Source of the DNA: Spirochaetia bacterium
GTDB lineage: Bacteria > Spirochaetota > Spirochaetia > Treponematales > Treponemataceae
DNA: 39,608 nucleotides
Assembly (NCBI GenBank): GCA_900769325.1
Contig: CAAGGF010000073.1
Location: forward strand, 1 to 39,608
Direction of reading: 5' to 3'
Every line of letters starts with the position of its first letter. The first letter of the stretch is position 1. Positions 1 through 8,028 of the stretch are shown here, piece by piece. The translations under genes were made by a program, and so were the position numbers. The notes below the pieces were generated by a model. It made no database searches, was not told the DNA's origin, and was given only the letters and a program-made list of their open reading frames with translations.

Positions 1-1074
1 GCATGGGCAGAATTCAATCTTTATCACAAATCGGCAAATAAAAAACGCGTAAAAGAAGTCATTCCAATTCTTGAAAAATACATGAACTGGCTTGAAGAAA
101 ATTATAAGCAGGAAAACGGTCTTTATTCAGCTCCCTGCGCTTCAAGTACAATGTTCAATTCTCCACGCGAAAATGTTTTTTATCCGATAGATTTTAATTC
201 TGCAATGGCAATAAACGCTTCGTATATGTCTGCGCTCGGTGATATTTTAAACGACAAAGATTTAAGTTTTAAATATAAAAGACTTTATTTTTCCATAAAA
301 ACAAGAATCAATTCCTTGATGTGGAATAACGAAGAAAATTTTTATCAGGACTTAGATAAAGACCAGAACAAACTTCCTGTAAAAACGATTGCAGGTTTCT
401 GGCCACTCCTTGCAGAAATTCCAAATGCAGACAAAGCAGCAAGTCTCATTGAGCACCTTTCAAATCCAAAAACCTTCGGAACTGAACATCCTTTCCCAAC
501 GCTTTCTGCCGATGACACGCATTTTTCAGAAAACGGTGAAGGTTTCTGCGGAAGCGTTTTCCCGATTATGAATTTTATGGTTATCAAAGGTCTTGAAAAA
601 TATCAATATTACGAATTAGCGCGTGAATGTTCCATCAGGCATCTTTATTTCATCCTTGAAGGACTTATGCCAAACGAACAAAAACAGAACGGCGATTTAT
701 ACGAAGCATATTGCCCAAATAAAGAAGGCAAAGCAACAATGGCTTCTCTTCCAGATTTTCCGCGAGGGCATTTTTTAATTTCTGCCGGGCTTTCTACAAT
801 CGCATTGATGATAGAAAATGTAATCGGTCTTTCTATAAGCCTTCCTAGAAAAACTGTAGACTGGATTATTCCAAATCTTGAAATTATGGGAATCGAAAAC
901 CTTTCCCTTAAACGCAACCTGATTACAATTTTAAGCAACAAAAGTTCAAGAGGCTGGGAAATTCAAATGGAAAGCGAAAAACTTTACTATTTTACAATCA
1001 ACATTCTTGACCAAAAAAAGAAAACGCTTCCAATTCCAAGCGGAAAATGTTCAATGCTGATTGATAAATTATAA
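1..1074 (+). CDS. Trehalase/GH63-like glycoside hydrolase (C-terminal part)
   Basis: The frame is open from the first base of the window, so this is the C-terminal 357 residues of a longer gene; the ATG at 82 is internal. The protein resembles the (alpha/alpha)6-toroid catalytic domain of the GH37/GH63 (MGH1-like) families. A GFCGSVFPIMNFMVIKGL stretch corresponds to the family's 'GPVWPxxNYLVIxGL' segment, YEAYCPNKEGKA to its 'WExYNPxTG' segment, and the end of the domain (DFPRGHFLISAGLSTIALMI, followed by ENVIGL) to its 'GWTGLxPIxLLIENVxGL' segment. Such enzymes hydrolyse alpha-linked glucosides or mannosides. The substrate cannot be read from this fragment, and the N-terminal catalytic acid lies outside the window. 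About 135 A+T-rich bases follow before the next gene, with only a weak A/T hairpin near 1123-1142. The fold family is fairly secure; the specificity is not. Confidence 0.7.
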   Translation, partial: AWAEFNLYHKSANKKRVKEVIPILEKYMNWLEENYKQENGLYSAPCASSTMFNSPRENVFYPIDFNSAMAINASYMSALGDILNDKDLSFKYKRLYFSIKTRINSLMWNNEENFYQDLDKDQNKLPVKTIAGFWPLLAEIPNADKAASLIEHLSNPKTFGTEHPFPTLSADDTHFSENGEGFCGSVFPIMNFMVIKGLEKYQYYELARECSIRHLYFILEGLMPNEQKQNGDLYEAYCPNKEGKATMASLPDFPRGHFLISAGLSTIALMIENVIGLSISLPRKTVDWIIPNLEIMGIENLSLKRNLITILSNKSSRGWEIQMESEKLYYFTINILDQKKKTLPIPSGKCSMLIDKL

Positions 1075-1163
1075 ATAAATTTCCAGTTTTGAATTTTAAA
1101 TCGGGCGTTTCAATTTTAAAATTTTAAGTCGTGGACTTTAAATAGATTTTACATTTCTATAAC

Positions 1164-1193
1164 TTAAAATTTATTTTTTTTCATTATTATAAT
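1164..1193 (+). promoter_or_regulatory. Predicted sigma70-type promoter for ppx-ppk1-rsmE
   Basis: TTAAAA (1164-1169) and a perfect TATAAT (1188-1193) are separated by 18 bases. They lie just before a GGGAG ribosome binding site (1202-1206) and the ppx start at 1211, which would leave a leader of about ten bases. The -35 box matches the consensus at only 4 of 6 positions, so the -10 carries most of the weight. Confidence 0.4.
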
Positions 1194-1210
1194 TTCCTAA
1201 TGGGAGAAAT

Positions 1211-2734
1211 ATGTCTACACCAGAAGCAGTTATTGAAATTGGCGCCACAGGAGTTCGCCTTTTAGTTGCAGAAATTACCTCAGACAGAAAAAGAAATACG
1301 CTTGACCGTTCAGAACTTCCTGTTTCGATTGGAAAAGATGTTTTCAACGACGGAGTAATTTCCAGGGAAACTTTAATTCAGCTTTTAAAAATTTTAAAAC
1401 GCTTTACAGAACAGCTCAAAGGCTGGGGAATAACGGCGGAACATACAACTGTAATCGCAACAAGTTCTTTCCGGGAAGCAAAAAACCGTGATCCTGTTTT
1501 AGACCGAATTTTTACATCAACAGGTTTCAGGGTAAATGTCATCGACGGAATCGAAGAAAACCGCCTCACTTACATTGCCGTCAACGAATGTTTAAAAGAT
1601 GCTCCTCTTGAAAAAAAAGAAGATACTGTAATCCTCGAAATCAGCGGCGGTTCAACTGAAATGATGCTCATGAAAAAAGGGAAAATGGCAGGAGCACACA
1701 GTTTGAAACTCGGTTCAGCACGATTTGAAAAAATGCACATTTCGTCGCGTTCTTTTGAAGATATGAAGCGTTATGTTTCAGAATTTATCCAGAATACAAA
1801 AGGCTCTTTGGAAAGCGAACTTAATCTTTCGGATGTAAAGCATTTCATCGCAGTCGGTTCTGTTTTGAGCGTCGCAGCCCTTCACATTGGAAAACCGATT
1901 TCTACATTCTTGTGGCAAATCAGCAGAAAAGATTTTGAAAAATTCACGGACGACATTCAAAAATATTCAATCGACGAACTTATGGCGAGCTTTAAAATTT
2001 CTTTTTCAGATGCTCAGTCAATGCAAGTTAGCCTTTTGATGTATAAAATGTTCGTTAGCCTCACAAAAGTAAAATTTATCATCGTCCCGGAAACAAATAT
2101 TCGTGAAGGTCTTATAATCGACAGGGCTTCGGATTCTAATTCGGAATTAAAAAACGAATTTAACGATCAGGTTCTGGCTTCGGCATCAAATCTTTTGAGA
2201 AAATATTACGGCGACCAGGAACACGCAGAATATGTCCGTTCGATGAGTTTAAAACTTTTTGATGCGATGGAATCAGTCGTTTTCCTCGATGAACGCTCAC
2301 GGCTTCTGCTTCAGGTTGCGGCAATTCTTCACGACATCGGAATTTTTATCAGGCTCGACCAGCACAATCTTCACGGCGAATACATAATCAAAAATTCAGA
2401 AATTTTCGGGCTTTCAAAAACTGAAAATACAATCATTTCGCTCATTGCAAAATATCACCGCGGAAAAAAATCTCCTCAGGATTCGGAGCAGTTTCAAAAT
2501 CTTCCGCGAACAGAACGAATGATTATTTTAAAACTTACGGCAATTCTCCGCGTCGCAGATGCTTTGGACAGAGGACACGGGCAAAAACTTTCAGACATTT
2601 CGTTTAATCTTTCAAACGATGCATTGACAATAAAAACAAAAAATCACCAGAACATTTCTCTTGAACGGCTTGCAATTTTGCAAAAAGGTGATTTTTTTGA
2701 ATCGGTTTTCGGGTTGAAAATTATTTTAATTTAA
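1211..2734 (+). CDS. ppx: Exopolyphosphatase / guanosine pentaphosphatase (Ppx/GppA) with C-terminal HD domain
   Basis: This 507-residue protein belongs to the Ppx/GppA family of ASKHA-fold phosphatases, which release phosphate from polyphosphate or from pppGpp. The N-terminal half has the phosphate-1 loop (EIGATGVRLLVAEI, residues 9-22), the IEENRLTY segment (114-121) and the phosphate-2 loop EISGGSTE (143-150). The C-terminal half is HD-like: AILHDIG with His374-Asp375, AKYHRGKK (413-420) and ILRVADALDRGH (445-456). The length equals the two-part family form. GGGAG at 1202-1206 supports the ATG. The polyphosphate kinase gene starts 35 bases downstream, so synthesis and breakdown of polyphosphate are probably encoded in one transcript. 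Exopolyphosphatase is preferred over GppA because of this neighbour, but the two activities cannot be separated from sequence alone. Confidence 0.88.
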   Translation: MSTPEAVIEIGATGVRLLVAEITSDRKRNTLDRSELPVSIGKDVFNDGVISRETLIQLLKILKRFTEQLKGWGITAEHTTVIATSSFREAKNRDPVLDRIFTSTGFRVNVIDGIEENRLTYIAVNECLKDAPLEKKEDTVILEISGGSTEMMLMKKGKMAGAHSLKLGSARFEKMHISSRSFEDMKRYVSEFIQNTKGSLESELNLSDVKHFIAVGSVLSVAALHIGKPISTFLWQISRKDFEKFTDDIQKYSIDELMASFKISFSDAQSMQVSLLMYKMFVSLTKVKFIIVPETNIREGLIIDRASDSNSELKNEFNDQVLASASNLLRKYYGDQEHAEYVRSMSLKLFDAMESVVFLDERSRLLLQVAAILHDIGIFIRLDQHNLHGEYIIKNSEIFGLSKTENTIISLIAKYHRGKKSPQDSEQFQNLPRTERMIILKLTAILRVADALDRGHGQKLSDISFNLSNDALTIKTKNHQNISLERLAILQKGDFFESVFGLKIILI

Positions 2735-2769
2735 AATCAGCACGAGTCGGAATAATTTGGAGGTAAAAT

Positions 2770-4893
2770 ATGGAATCAGTTTTTTTCAATCGTGAACTTT
2801 CATGGATAGAATTTAACGCGAGAATTTTGTTTCACGGATTACGACAGGACATTCCTCTTTTAGAGCGTCTTCAATTTATTTCGATTGTTACGAGCAATTT
2901 TGACGAATTTTTTCAGGTTCGCGTCGCTTCTGTAAAACGGCAGCTTTTTTCCGCTCCAGAAAAAAAAGATGTTTCAGGGCTTACTCCAGAGATGGTGCTT
3001 CATCAGATTTCTGCACGGGCACATAAAATTTTCAGAGACCAGTACGAATGCCTTAATTCTGATATTCTTCCAAAACTGGCTGAAAAAAATCTGGAATACA
3101 TAAAGCCGGAAAATTTTTCTGAAATTCAGGTTGAATTTATTCAGGATTATTTTCAAAAAGAAATTTTTCCGATTTTAACACCGCTTCGGACTGATACAGA
3201 AATTTTTCCGCACATTGCAAATCTTCGCCGTTACGCTGCATTTTTGCTTGAACCAATCGCCGGAATTAAATCTCAAAACGAAGAATTAAAAGGCAGTGAC
3301 GATGAAACAAGAATTGCGCTTGTAGAAATTCCTGAAAATCAAAAGCAGATAATTTATCTTCCGTCAAATTCAGAAAAAAAACAGTTCTGTCTTTTGGAAG
3401 ATGTAATTTTAAATTACGGACGAAAACTTTTCCCAGGATTAAATGTAACTGAATACATGACTTTCAAAATTTCCCGGGATGCTGATTTTGCGGTTGACGA
3501 AGATTCAAGAACAAATTTTATTCACGAAATGGAAAAAGTTCTTGTTCAGCGGCAGTCTTCTTTTGCAGTTCAGATGACATGCAATCCTATGAGCGAAAAA
3601 CTTTTGAAATTCCTCCAGGAAAAACTTGAACTCACCGACGAAGACATTTACAAAGTTTCAGGTGCGTTAAATCCGTCTGTTTTCATGGAACTTCGCGAAA
3701 CTGAAGAAGCAAAAAAACTTTCGTTCCCGTCATGGAATCATTATTATCCTACAGATTTGCCGGAAGACAAACCGTATTGGGATGTTTTAAAACAGCACGA
3801 TGTTCTTTTGAATGTTCCGTACGAATCTTACGACCCTGTGATAAAATTTATTTCCGATGCGGCAGACGACCCGAATGTTCTTACAATAAAAATGACGCTT
3901 TACAGAACTGGAAAAGATTCTCCAATTATTGAAGCACTTGAACGCGCTGCAAGAAACGGAAAACAGGTTGTCGTTCTTGTTGAACTAAAAGCACGCTTCG
4001 ATGAAGAAAGAAATATCGCATGGGCAAACGAACTTGAAAATGCCGGAGTAACTGTAATCTACGGCCTTGTAAATTTAAAAGTTCACGCAAAAATTCTGAT
4101 GATTATCCGCCGAGAAGAAGATTCAATCAGGCGTTATGCGCACCTTTCAACCGGCAATTACAATCCAAAAACGGCAAAACTTTATTCAGATTTATCGCTT
4201 TTTACAGCAAACCCTGAAATTACAAACGATGCAACTCAGTTTTTCAATCTTGTAACCGGATATTCAAATCTTCAGACGATGAAAAATTTGGGAATGGCAC
4301 CTGTCAGTTTAAAACAGAAAATTCTCATGATGATTCAGCGGGAAATCGACATTCAGTCTTCGGGCGGTCAGGGAATTATCATCGCAAAAATGAACAGTTT
4401 GACGCACGAAGAAGTCATAAATGCTCTCTACAAGGCAAGTCAGCAGGGTGTAAAAATTTATCTCAATGTCCGCGGAATTTGTATGCTTGTTCCGGGGGTA
4501 AAAGGTTTGAGCGAAAATATAAAAGTCATTTCAATCGTCGACAGATACCTTGAACACGCACGAATTTTTTATTTTCAGAACGGAAATTCGCCGGAACTTT
4601 ATCTTTCGAGTGCAGACTGGATGCCTAGAAACCTCGACCGCAGAATTGAACTCATGTTCCCGATTCTCGATCACAAAGTTTTTTCAGAAATAAAGTCGAT
4701 TTTGAACACTTATTTTGACGACAATGCAAATGCACATTATCTTACAGAAGACGGAATCTGGCAGCCGGTTGTTCCGGGTAAAAAAGACGAAATTAAACGC
4801 GCTCAGGAAATTCTTCAGAAAAAGTATAAAAATCTTTTCGAAAATTCGGTAAAATTACCAAAAGACCAGTTTGAAGTAAGAAGAAAAGATTAA
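2770..4893 (+). CDS. ppk1: Polyphosphate kinase 1
   Basis: The 707-residue product has the full length and motif order of Ppk1, which reversibly moves the ATP gamma-phosphate onto polyphosphate. The N domain opens with FFNRELSWIEFNARIL (residues 5-20). The head domain is followed by two phospholipase-D-like halves. The first holds LKARFDEERNIAWANELE and VHAKILMI with His439, expected to be the phosphorylated histidine. The second holds YLEHARIFYF with His596. HLSTGNYNPKTAKLYSDLSL (459-478) is also typical of Ppk1. A strong GGAGG precedes the ATG. The gene lies directly after ppx and its stop codon shares one base with the start of rsmE (TAATG), indicating translational coupling. No damage or missing key residue was seen. 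Confidence 0.95.
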   Translation: MESVFFNRELSWIEFNARILFHGLRQDIPLLERLQFISIVTSNFDEFFQVRVASVKRQLFSAPEKKDVSGLTPEMVLHQISARAHKIFRDQYECLNSDILPKLAEKNLEYIKPENFSEIQVEFIQDYFQKEIFPILTPLRTDTEIFPHIANLRRYAAFLLEPIAGIKSQNEELKGSDDETRIALVEIPENQKQIIYLPSNSEKKQFCLLEDVILNYGRKLFPGLNVTEYMTFKISRDADFAVDEDSRTNFIHEMEKVLVQRQSSFAVQMTCNPMSEKLLKFLQEKLELTDEDIYKVSGALNPSVFMELRETEEAKKLSFPSWNHYYPTDLPEDKPYWDVLKQHDVLLNVPYESYDPVIKFISDAADDPNVLTIKMTLYRTGKDSPIIEALERAARNGKQVVVLVELKARFDEERNIAWANELENAGVTVIYGLVNLKVHAKILMIIRREEDSIRRYAHLSTGNYNPKTAKLYSDLSLFTANPEITNDATQFFNLVTGYSNLQTMKNLGMAPVSLKQKILMMIQREIDIQSSGGQGIIIAKMNSLTHEEVINALYKASQQGVKIYLNVRGICMLVPGVKGLSENIKVISIVDRYLEHARIFYFQNGNSPELYLSSADWMPRNLDRRIELMFPILDHKVFSEIKSILNTYFDDNANAHYLTEDGIWQPVVPGKKDEIKRAQEILQKKYKNLFENSVKLPKDQFEVRRKD

Positions 4894-5627
4894 TGAATAT
4901 CGTACTTTTTGAAAAAAATGAAATTTCGTGTCCGTTAAAATTGAATGACGAACGCGCTCAGCACATTTTAAAAATCCTTCACAAGAAAGAAGGCGACACT
5001 TTTTCCTGCGGAATTATAAAAGGCATGGCGGGAAAGGCAGAAATAATTCAGATTTCGGACGAAGGAATAAAATTCAATTTTCACCCGGAATCTGACGGAA
5101 AGCCTTTGAATCCTTTAAAAATGATTATCGGTTTTCCACGCCCGATTCAATTAAAACGACTTCTCCGCGATGTTGCAGCCCTTGGAATTCAGGAAGTTCA
5201 TTTGACAGGAACGGAACTCGGCGAAAAATCTTACATGAAATCAAATCTTCTGGAACGCGGAACTGCATATAAAATGCTTTTGGACGGAACTGTTCAAGCG
5301 GCAAGCACTCATATCCCGGAACTGTTTCTTCATCAAAATTTAAAAGAATGTTTGCAGGAAATTTCCAAAAATCAGGCGGAATTAAAAATCGCTCTTGATA
5401 ATGTAAACGCTTCGGAAAACCTTTTTTCGTTTATGCAGAATCACGCACAAAAATTTCCTGTAATTGCCGCAATAGGAAGTGAACGCGGCTGGACGGATAA
5501 TGAGCGGCAATTACTTGAAAAATCCGGCTTCACGCGATGTTCAATGGGACAAAGAATTATGCGCACAGAAACTGCGGCGACTGTTGCATCTTCAATAATT
5601 CTTGCAAGTTCAGGATTTTTAAAATAA
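4893..5627 (+). CDS. rsmE: 16S rRNA (uracil-1498-N3)-methyltransferase RsmE
   Basis: This 244-residue SPOUT-class enzyme is expected to methylate U1498 of 16S rRNA using S-adenosylmethionine. It has the N-terminal PUA-like part with DERAQHILKILHKKEGD (residues 19-35), the central IIGFPRPIQLKRLLRDVAALGIQEV segment (78-102, where other members have a Lys-rich helix) and the trefoil-knot signature AAIGSERGWTDNE (192-204) followed by MGQRIMRTETAA (218-229). The start overlaps the ppk1 stop by one base, so it needs no ribosome binding site of its own. The length is normal for the family. The function has no evident link to polyphosphate; it is probably a passenger in the operon. Family assignment is firm. 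Confidence 0.9.
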   Translation: MNIVLFEKNEISCPLKLNDERAQHILKILHKKEGDTFSCGIIKGMAGKAEIIQISDEGIKFNFHPESDGKPLNPLKMIIGFPRPIQLKRLLRDVAALGIQEVHLTGTELGEKSYMKSNLLERGTAYKMLLDGTVQAASTHIPELFLHQNLKECLQEISKNQAELKIALDNVNASENLFSFMQNHAQKFPVIAAIGSERGWTDNERQLLEKSGFTRCSMGQRIMRTETAATVASSIILASSGFLK

Positions 5628-5683
5628 TTTTAAGCATTTATTTTAATTTTTTTTAATTTGTGATATAGTAGTGGTGAAGTCTT

Positions 5684-6499
5684 ATGGAAAATGAAAAAAT
5701 TAAAGAAATTCTTTTAGATATTCATCCAACTGAACTTGATTTTTCGGTAATTCAGACTGGAAAAGAAAGTCATCGTGTAAACGGGCTTTACGCTCCAGAC
5801 ACTCACGAAATTCTTCTTCACAATAAAAATTTTAAAACTGAAAATCAGCTCATTTACACGGCCGTTCACGAATACACTCATCATTTAAACGCAGAAGATT
5901 TAATTAAAACAACAGGAAATCCGTCTGCACCTTATAATTCCAAAGTTCACAATCAGGCATTTTGGGCAAGATTTCACAAATTAATTTCCATTGCAGAAGA
6001 AAAAAATTATTACAAACTTTCAATTGACGCTTCCCCGGAATTAATCGAATTAACAGAAAAAATCAAAAAAGAATATGTCGAAAAAAACGGACTCCTCATG
6101 CAGGAATTCGGGAAACTTTTAATCAAGGCCCACGAACTTTGTGAAAAAGCAGACATCCGTTATGAAGATTACATCGACAGAATTTTGTGCCTTCCTCGAA
6201 ATTCTGCAAAAGATTTGTGCAAAGTTGCGTCCGTAGAAGTAAATCCTTCAATCGGTTTTGACAATATGAAAGTCGTTGCTTCGGTGCGTAAAAAAGACGA
6301 TCGAGAACAAGTTGAACAGGAATTCCTTGACGGAAAAAGCCCTGTCGGAGTCCGCGAAATGATGAAACAAAAACGCCAGTGCCAGAACAACAATGACCAG
6401 AAAACGCGCCTTCAAAAAGAAAAAAATCGTCTTGAAAAAACTATAAGCCAGCTCACAGAACGATTGAATTATGTGGAGGAAAGCCTTGCGAATCTTTAA
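5684..6499 (+). CDS. Predicted zinc metallopeptidase (HExxH) with C-terminal coiled coil
   Basis: I do not recognise a named family. The 271-residue protein carries VHEYTHH (His62, Glu63, His66), a zincin HExxH motif, in a predicted helix. VHNQAFWARFHKL (residues 88-100) follows, resembling the 'HxxxFW' third-ligand region of SprT and DUF45/YgjP-type metallopeptidases. The middle part (about 105-190) is helical and the last 40 residues form a charged coiled coil. There is no signal peptide, so it should act in the cytoplasm. GGTGAAG precedes the ATG by a few bases, and a TGATATAGT element (5661-5669) could be an extended -10. The 3' end overlaps the next gene by 14 bases, so both are probably translated together with rsmG downstream. 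Peptidase activity is inferred from the motif only. Confidence 0.6.
   Translation: MENEKIKEILLDIHPTELDFSVIQTGKESHRVNGLYAPDTHEILLHNKNFKTENQLIYTAVHEYTHHLNAEDLIKTTGNPSAPYNSKVHNQAFWARFHKLISIAEEKNYYKLSIDASPELIELTEKIKKEYVEKNGLLMQEFGKLLIKAHELCEKADIRYEDYIDRILCLPRNSAKDLCKVASVEVNPSIGFDNMKVVASVRKKDDREQVEQEFLDGKSPVGVREMMKQKRQCQNNNDQKTRLQKEKNRLEKTISQLTERLNYVEESLANL
6475..6479 (+). promoter_or_regulatory. Ribosome binding site that selects a TTG start
   Basis: GGAGG sits six bases before a TTG at 6486. It lies inside the first codons of the longer ATG-initiated reading (6471), which itself has no purine-rich site upstream. The TTG is therefore the better start for the following exported protein. Confidence 0.6.
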
Positions 6500-7328
6500 A
6501 ATTTTTGCCTTTTTCGCATTAATCGGTTTTTCATCAGCAGGAATTTTCCCGGAACCACTTAATATACCTTCAATGCCTTCGACGCATGTCATAACTTCGC
6601 CGGAATTTCCTTCAATTTCTGCACCAACACTCGGAAGCGGTTTTTATATCCCAGGAAATTCTTTTTACAATCAGAAAAAAAACTCCGAACAGCCGGAATC
6701 ATCTTCAGCTCAGGTTAAATCTGAAAAACAGCCTGAAAAATCTGTTTCCAAAAATCAGGCTGCAAACAGCATTTCTTCAAAAGACATTCAATCTTTAAAA
6801 AATTCGGGATTCTTAACAGGAATTTACAATTTAGCAAATTCAAATTCGCCTGGAGATTTAGAATTAAATTCCCTTCTTCAAACTTTAAACGGAATAAAAA
6901 ATTCGCCTTACCAAAATTTAGAAAAATCACTGGCTTCCATTGCTGAATCAAAAACCTTTTCACCGAAAATTCTGCGTTTTACCATAAACGGAAAAAACAT
7001 TCTTTCATCGTGCAAAAACATTTGCTTCAGTACGCCGGAAAATGACGGAACTTTTCTTCTGACTGCTGACAGAAAATTTCAAAGTCAAAAAGAAAATTAC
7101 GACGAAACTTTTTATTTTCTGTTCAAAAAAAATACTGACAATGTTTCTGAAGTCGGCTACAATGTTGAACCAAAAGTTTTTCAGAATCAGGCAAATTCAA
7201 ATTCGGAATTATACAAAATGAATTCGCTCAAAAATCTTTCGGCAAAAAAAACAGGAAATCTCGTTTATCTTCAGCACACTTCGGAAAATCTGTCTGTAGA
7301 TTTATTAATTGATTTGGGAATCGCATAA
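6486..7328 (+). CDS. Exported protein of unknown function
   Basis: No family was recognised. Starting at the TTG, the 280-residue product begins MRIFKIFAFFALIGFSSAG, a short basic end and a hydrophobic core typical of a signal peptide, so it is probably periplasmic or surface-associated. Residues about 50-90 are rich in Pro, Ser, Asn and Gln and look disordered. The C-terminal half (from FTINGKNILSSC on) looks like a globular beta-rich domain. An ATG at 6471 is also in frame, but only the TTG has a properly spaced GGAGG. The gene overlaps the metallopeptidase gene and its stop codon directly abuts the rsmG start codon, so the three genes form one translational unit. Function is unknown. Confidence 0.6.
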   Translation: MRIFKIFAFFALIGFSSAGIFPEPLNIPSMPSTHVITSPEFPSISAPTLGSGFYIPGNSFYNQKKNSEQPESSSAQVKSEKQPEKSVSKNQAANSISSKDIQSLKNSGFLTGIYNLANSNSPGDLELNSLLQTLNGIKNSPYQNLEKSLASIAESKTFSPKILRFTINGKNILSSCKNICFSTPENDGTFLLTADRKFQSQKENYDETFYFLFKKNTDNVSEVGYNVEPKVFQNQANSNSELYKMNSLKNLSAKKTGNLVYLQHTSENLSVDLLIDLGIA

Positions 7329-8015
7329 ATGGCAGCGGAAAAATTATTAAAAGGTCTGGAAAAATTTCAAATAAAATCTAACGCTGAAAACAAAATTTTT
7401 GAAAAACTCGACAGATACATTCAGGAAATAATTCTTTTTAATTCAGCGTACAATCTTACAAACACGAGCGATTACGATGAAATTTCGGTGAACCATATTT
7501 TGGACAGTCTTTCTGCGGCGGAACAAATTAAAAATCTTGCAAAAAGCCTTTCTAAAACTGAAGTAAAAATTGCTGATATCGGTTCTGGTGGCGGGCTTCC
7601 GGGCCTTCCGCTTGCAATTGTTTTGCCGGAATTTCAATTTTTTCTAGTGGAGCGGATGGATAAACGCTGCGCCTTTCTTGAAAATGAAAAAGCAATTCTT
7701 TCACTTGATAATGTGACTGTAATAAAATCTGAAGCAGAAAAAATCGCTCCAGAATCGTTCGACATTACAACTTTTCGTGCATTCAGACCGCTTGACAGTC
7801 ATTTTGCACAAACTCTTTTAAAAATTACAAAAAAAGACGGATTTCTTGCGGCGTTTAAAGCAAAAAAATCCAGCATTGAATCAGAAATGAGTGCAATAAA
7901 ATCAATTATCAAAAAATACGAAATTTTCCCACTTGAAGTTCCGTTTTTGACTGATAATGCAGAACAAAAAGAATGCCGTGAACGAAATCTTGTGGTTGTG
8001 AAAAAAAATATTTAA
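7329..8015 (+). CDS. rsmG: 16S rRNA (guanine-527-N7)-methyltransferase RsmG
   Basis: This 228-residue class I methyltransferase is expected to make m7G527 in 16S rRNA. The SAM-binding loop reads IADIGSGGGLPGLPLAI (residues 81-97), followed by FFLVERMDKRCAFLE (motif II) and DITTFRAFRPL, all characteristic of the RsmG/GidB family. LYNLTNTSDYDE-like residues near 40-51 and NHILDSL (55-61) match the N-terminal family signature. The ATG follows directly on the stop of the upstream exported-protein gene. Only 13 bases separate its end from the convergent TPR gene. In other bacteria loss of this enzyme can give low-level streptomycin resistance, which is family knowledge and not visible here. Confidence 0.92.
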   Translation: MAAEKLLKGLEKFQIKSNAENKIFEKLDRYIQEIILFNSAYNLTNTSDYDEISVNHILDSLSAAEQIKNLAKSLSKTEVKIADIGSGGGLPGLPLAIVLPEFQFFLVERMDKRCAFLENEKAILSLDNVTVIKSEAEKIAPESFDITTFRAFRPLDSHFAQTLLKITKKDGFLAAFKAKKSSIESEMSAIKSIIKKYEIFPLEVPFLTDNAEQKECRERNLVVVKKNI

Positions 8016-8028
8016 AATGCCGGAAAAA

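Noticed and set aside
1123..1142. Small stem TTTAAGTC/GACTTTAAA after the glycosidase gene
   Set aside because: Mostly A-T pairs, a bulge and no T-run, so not a convincing terminator.
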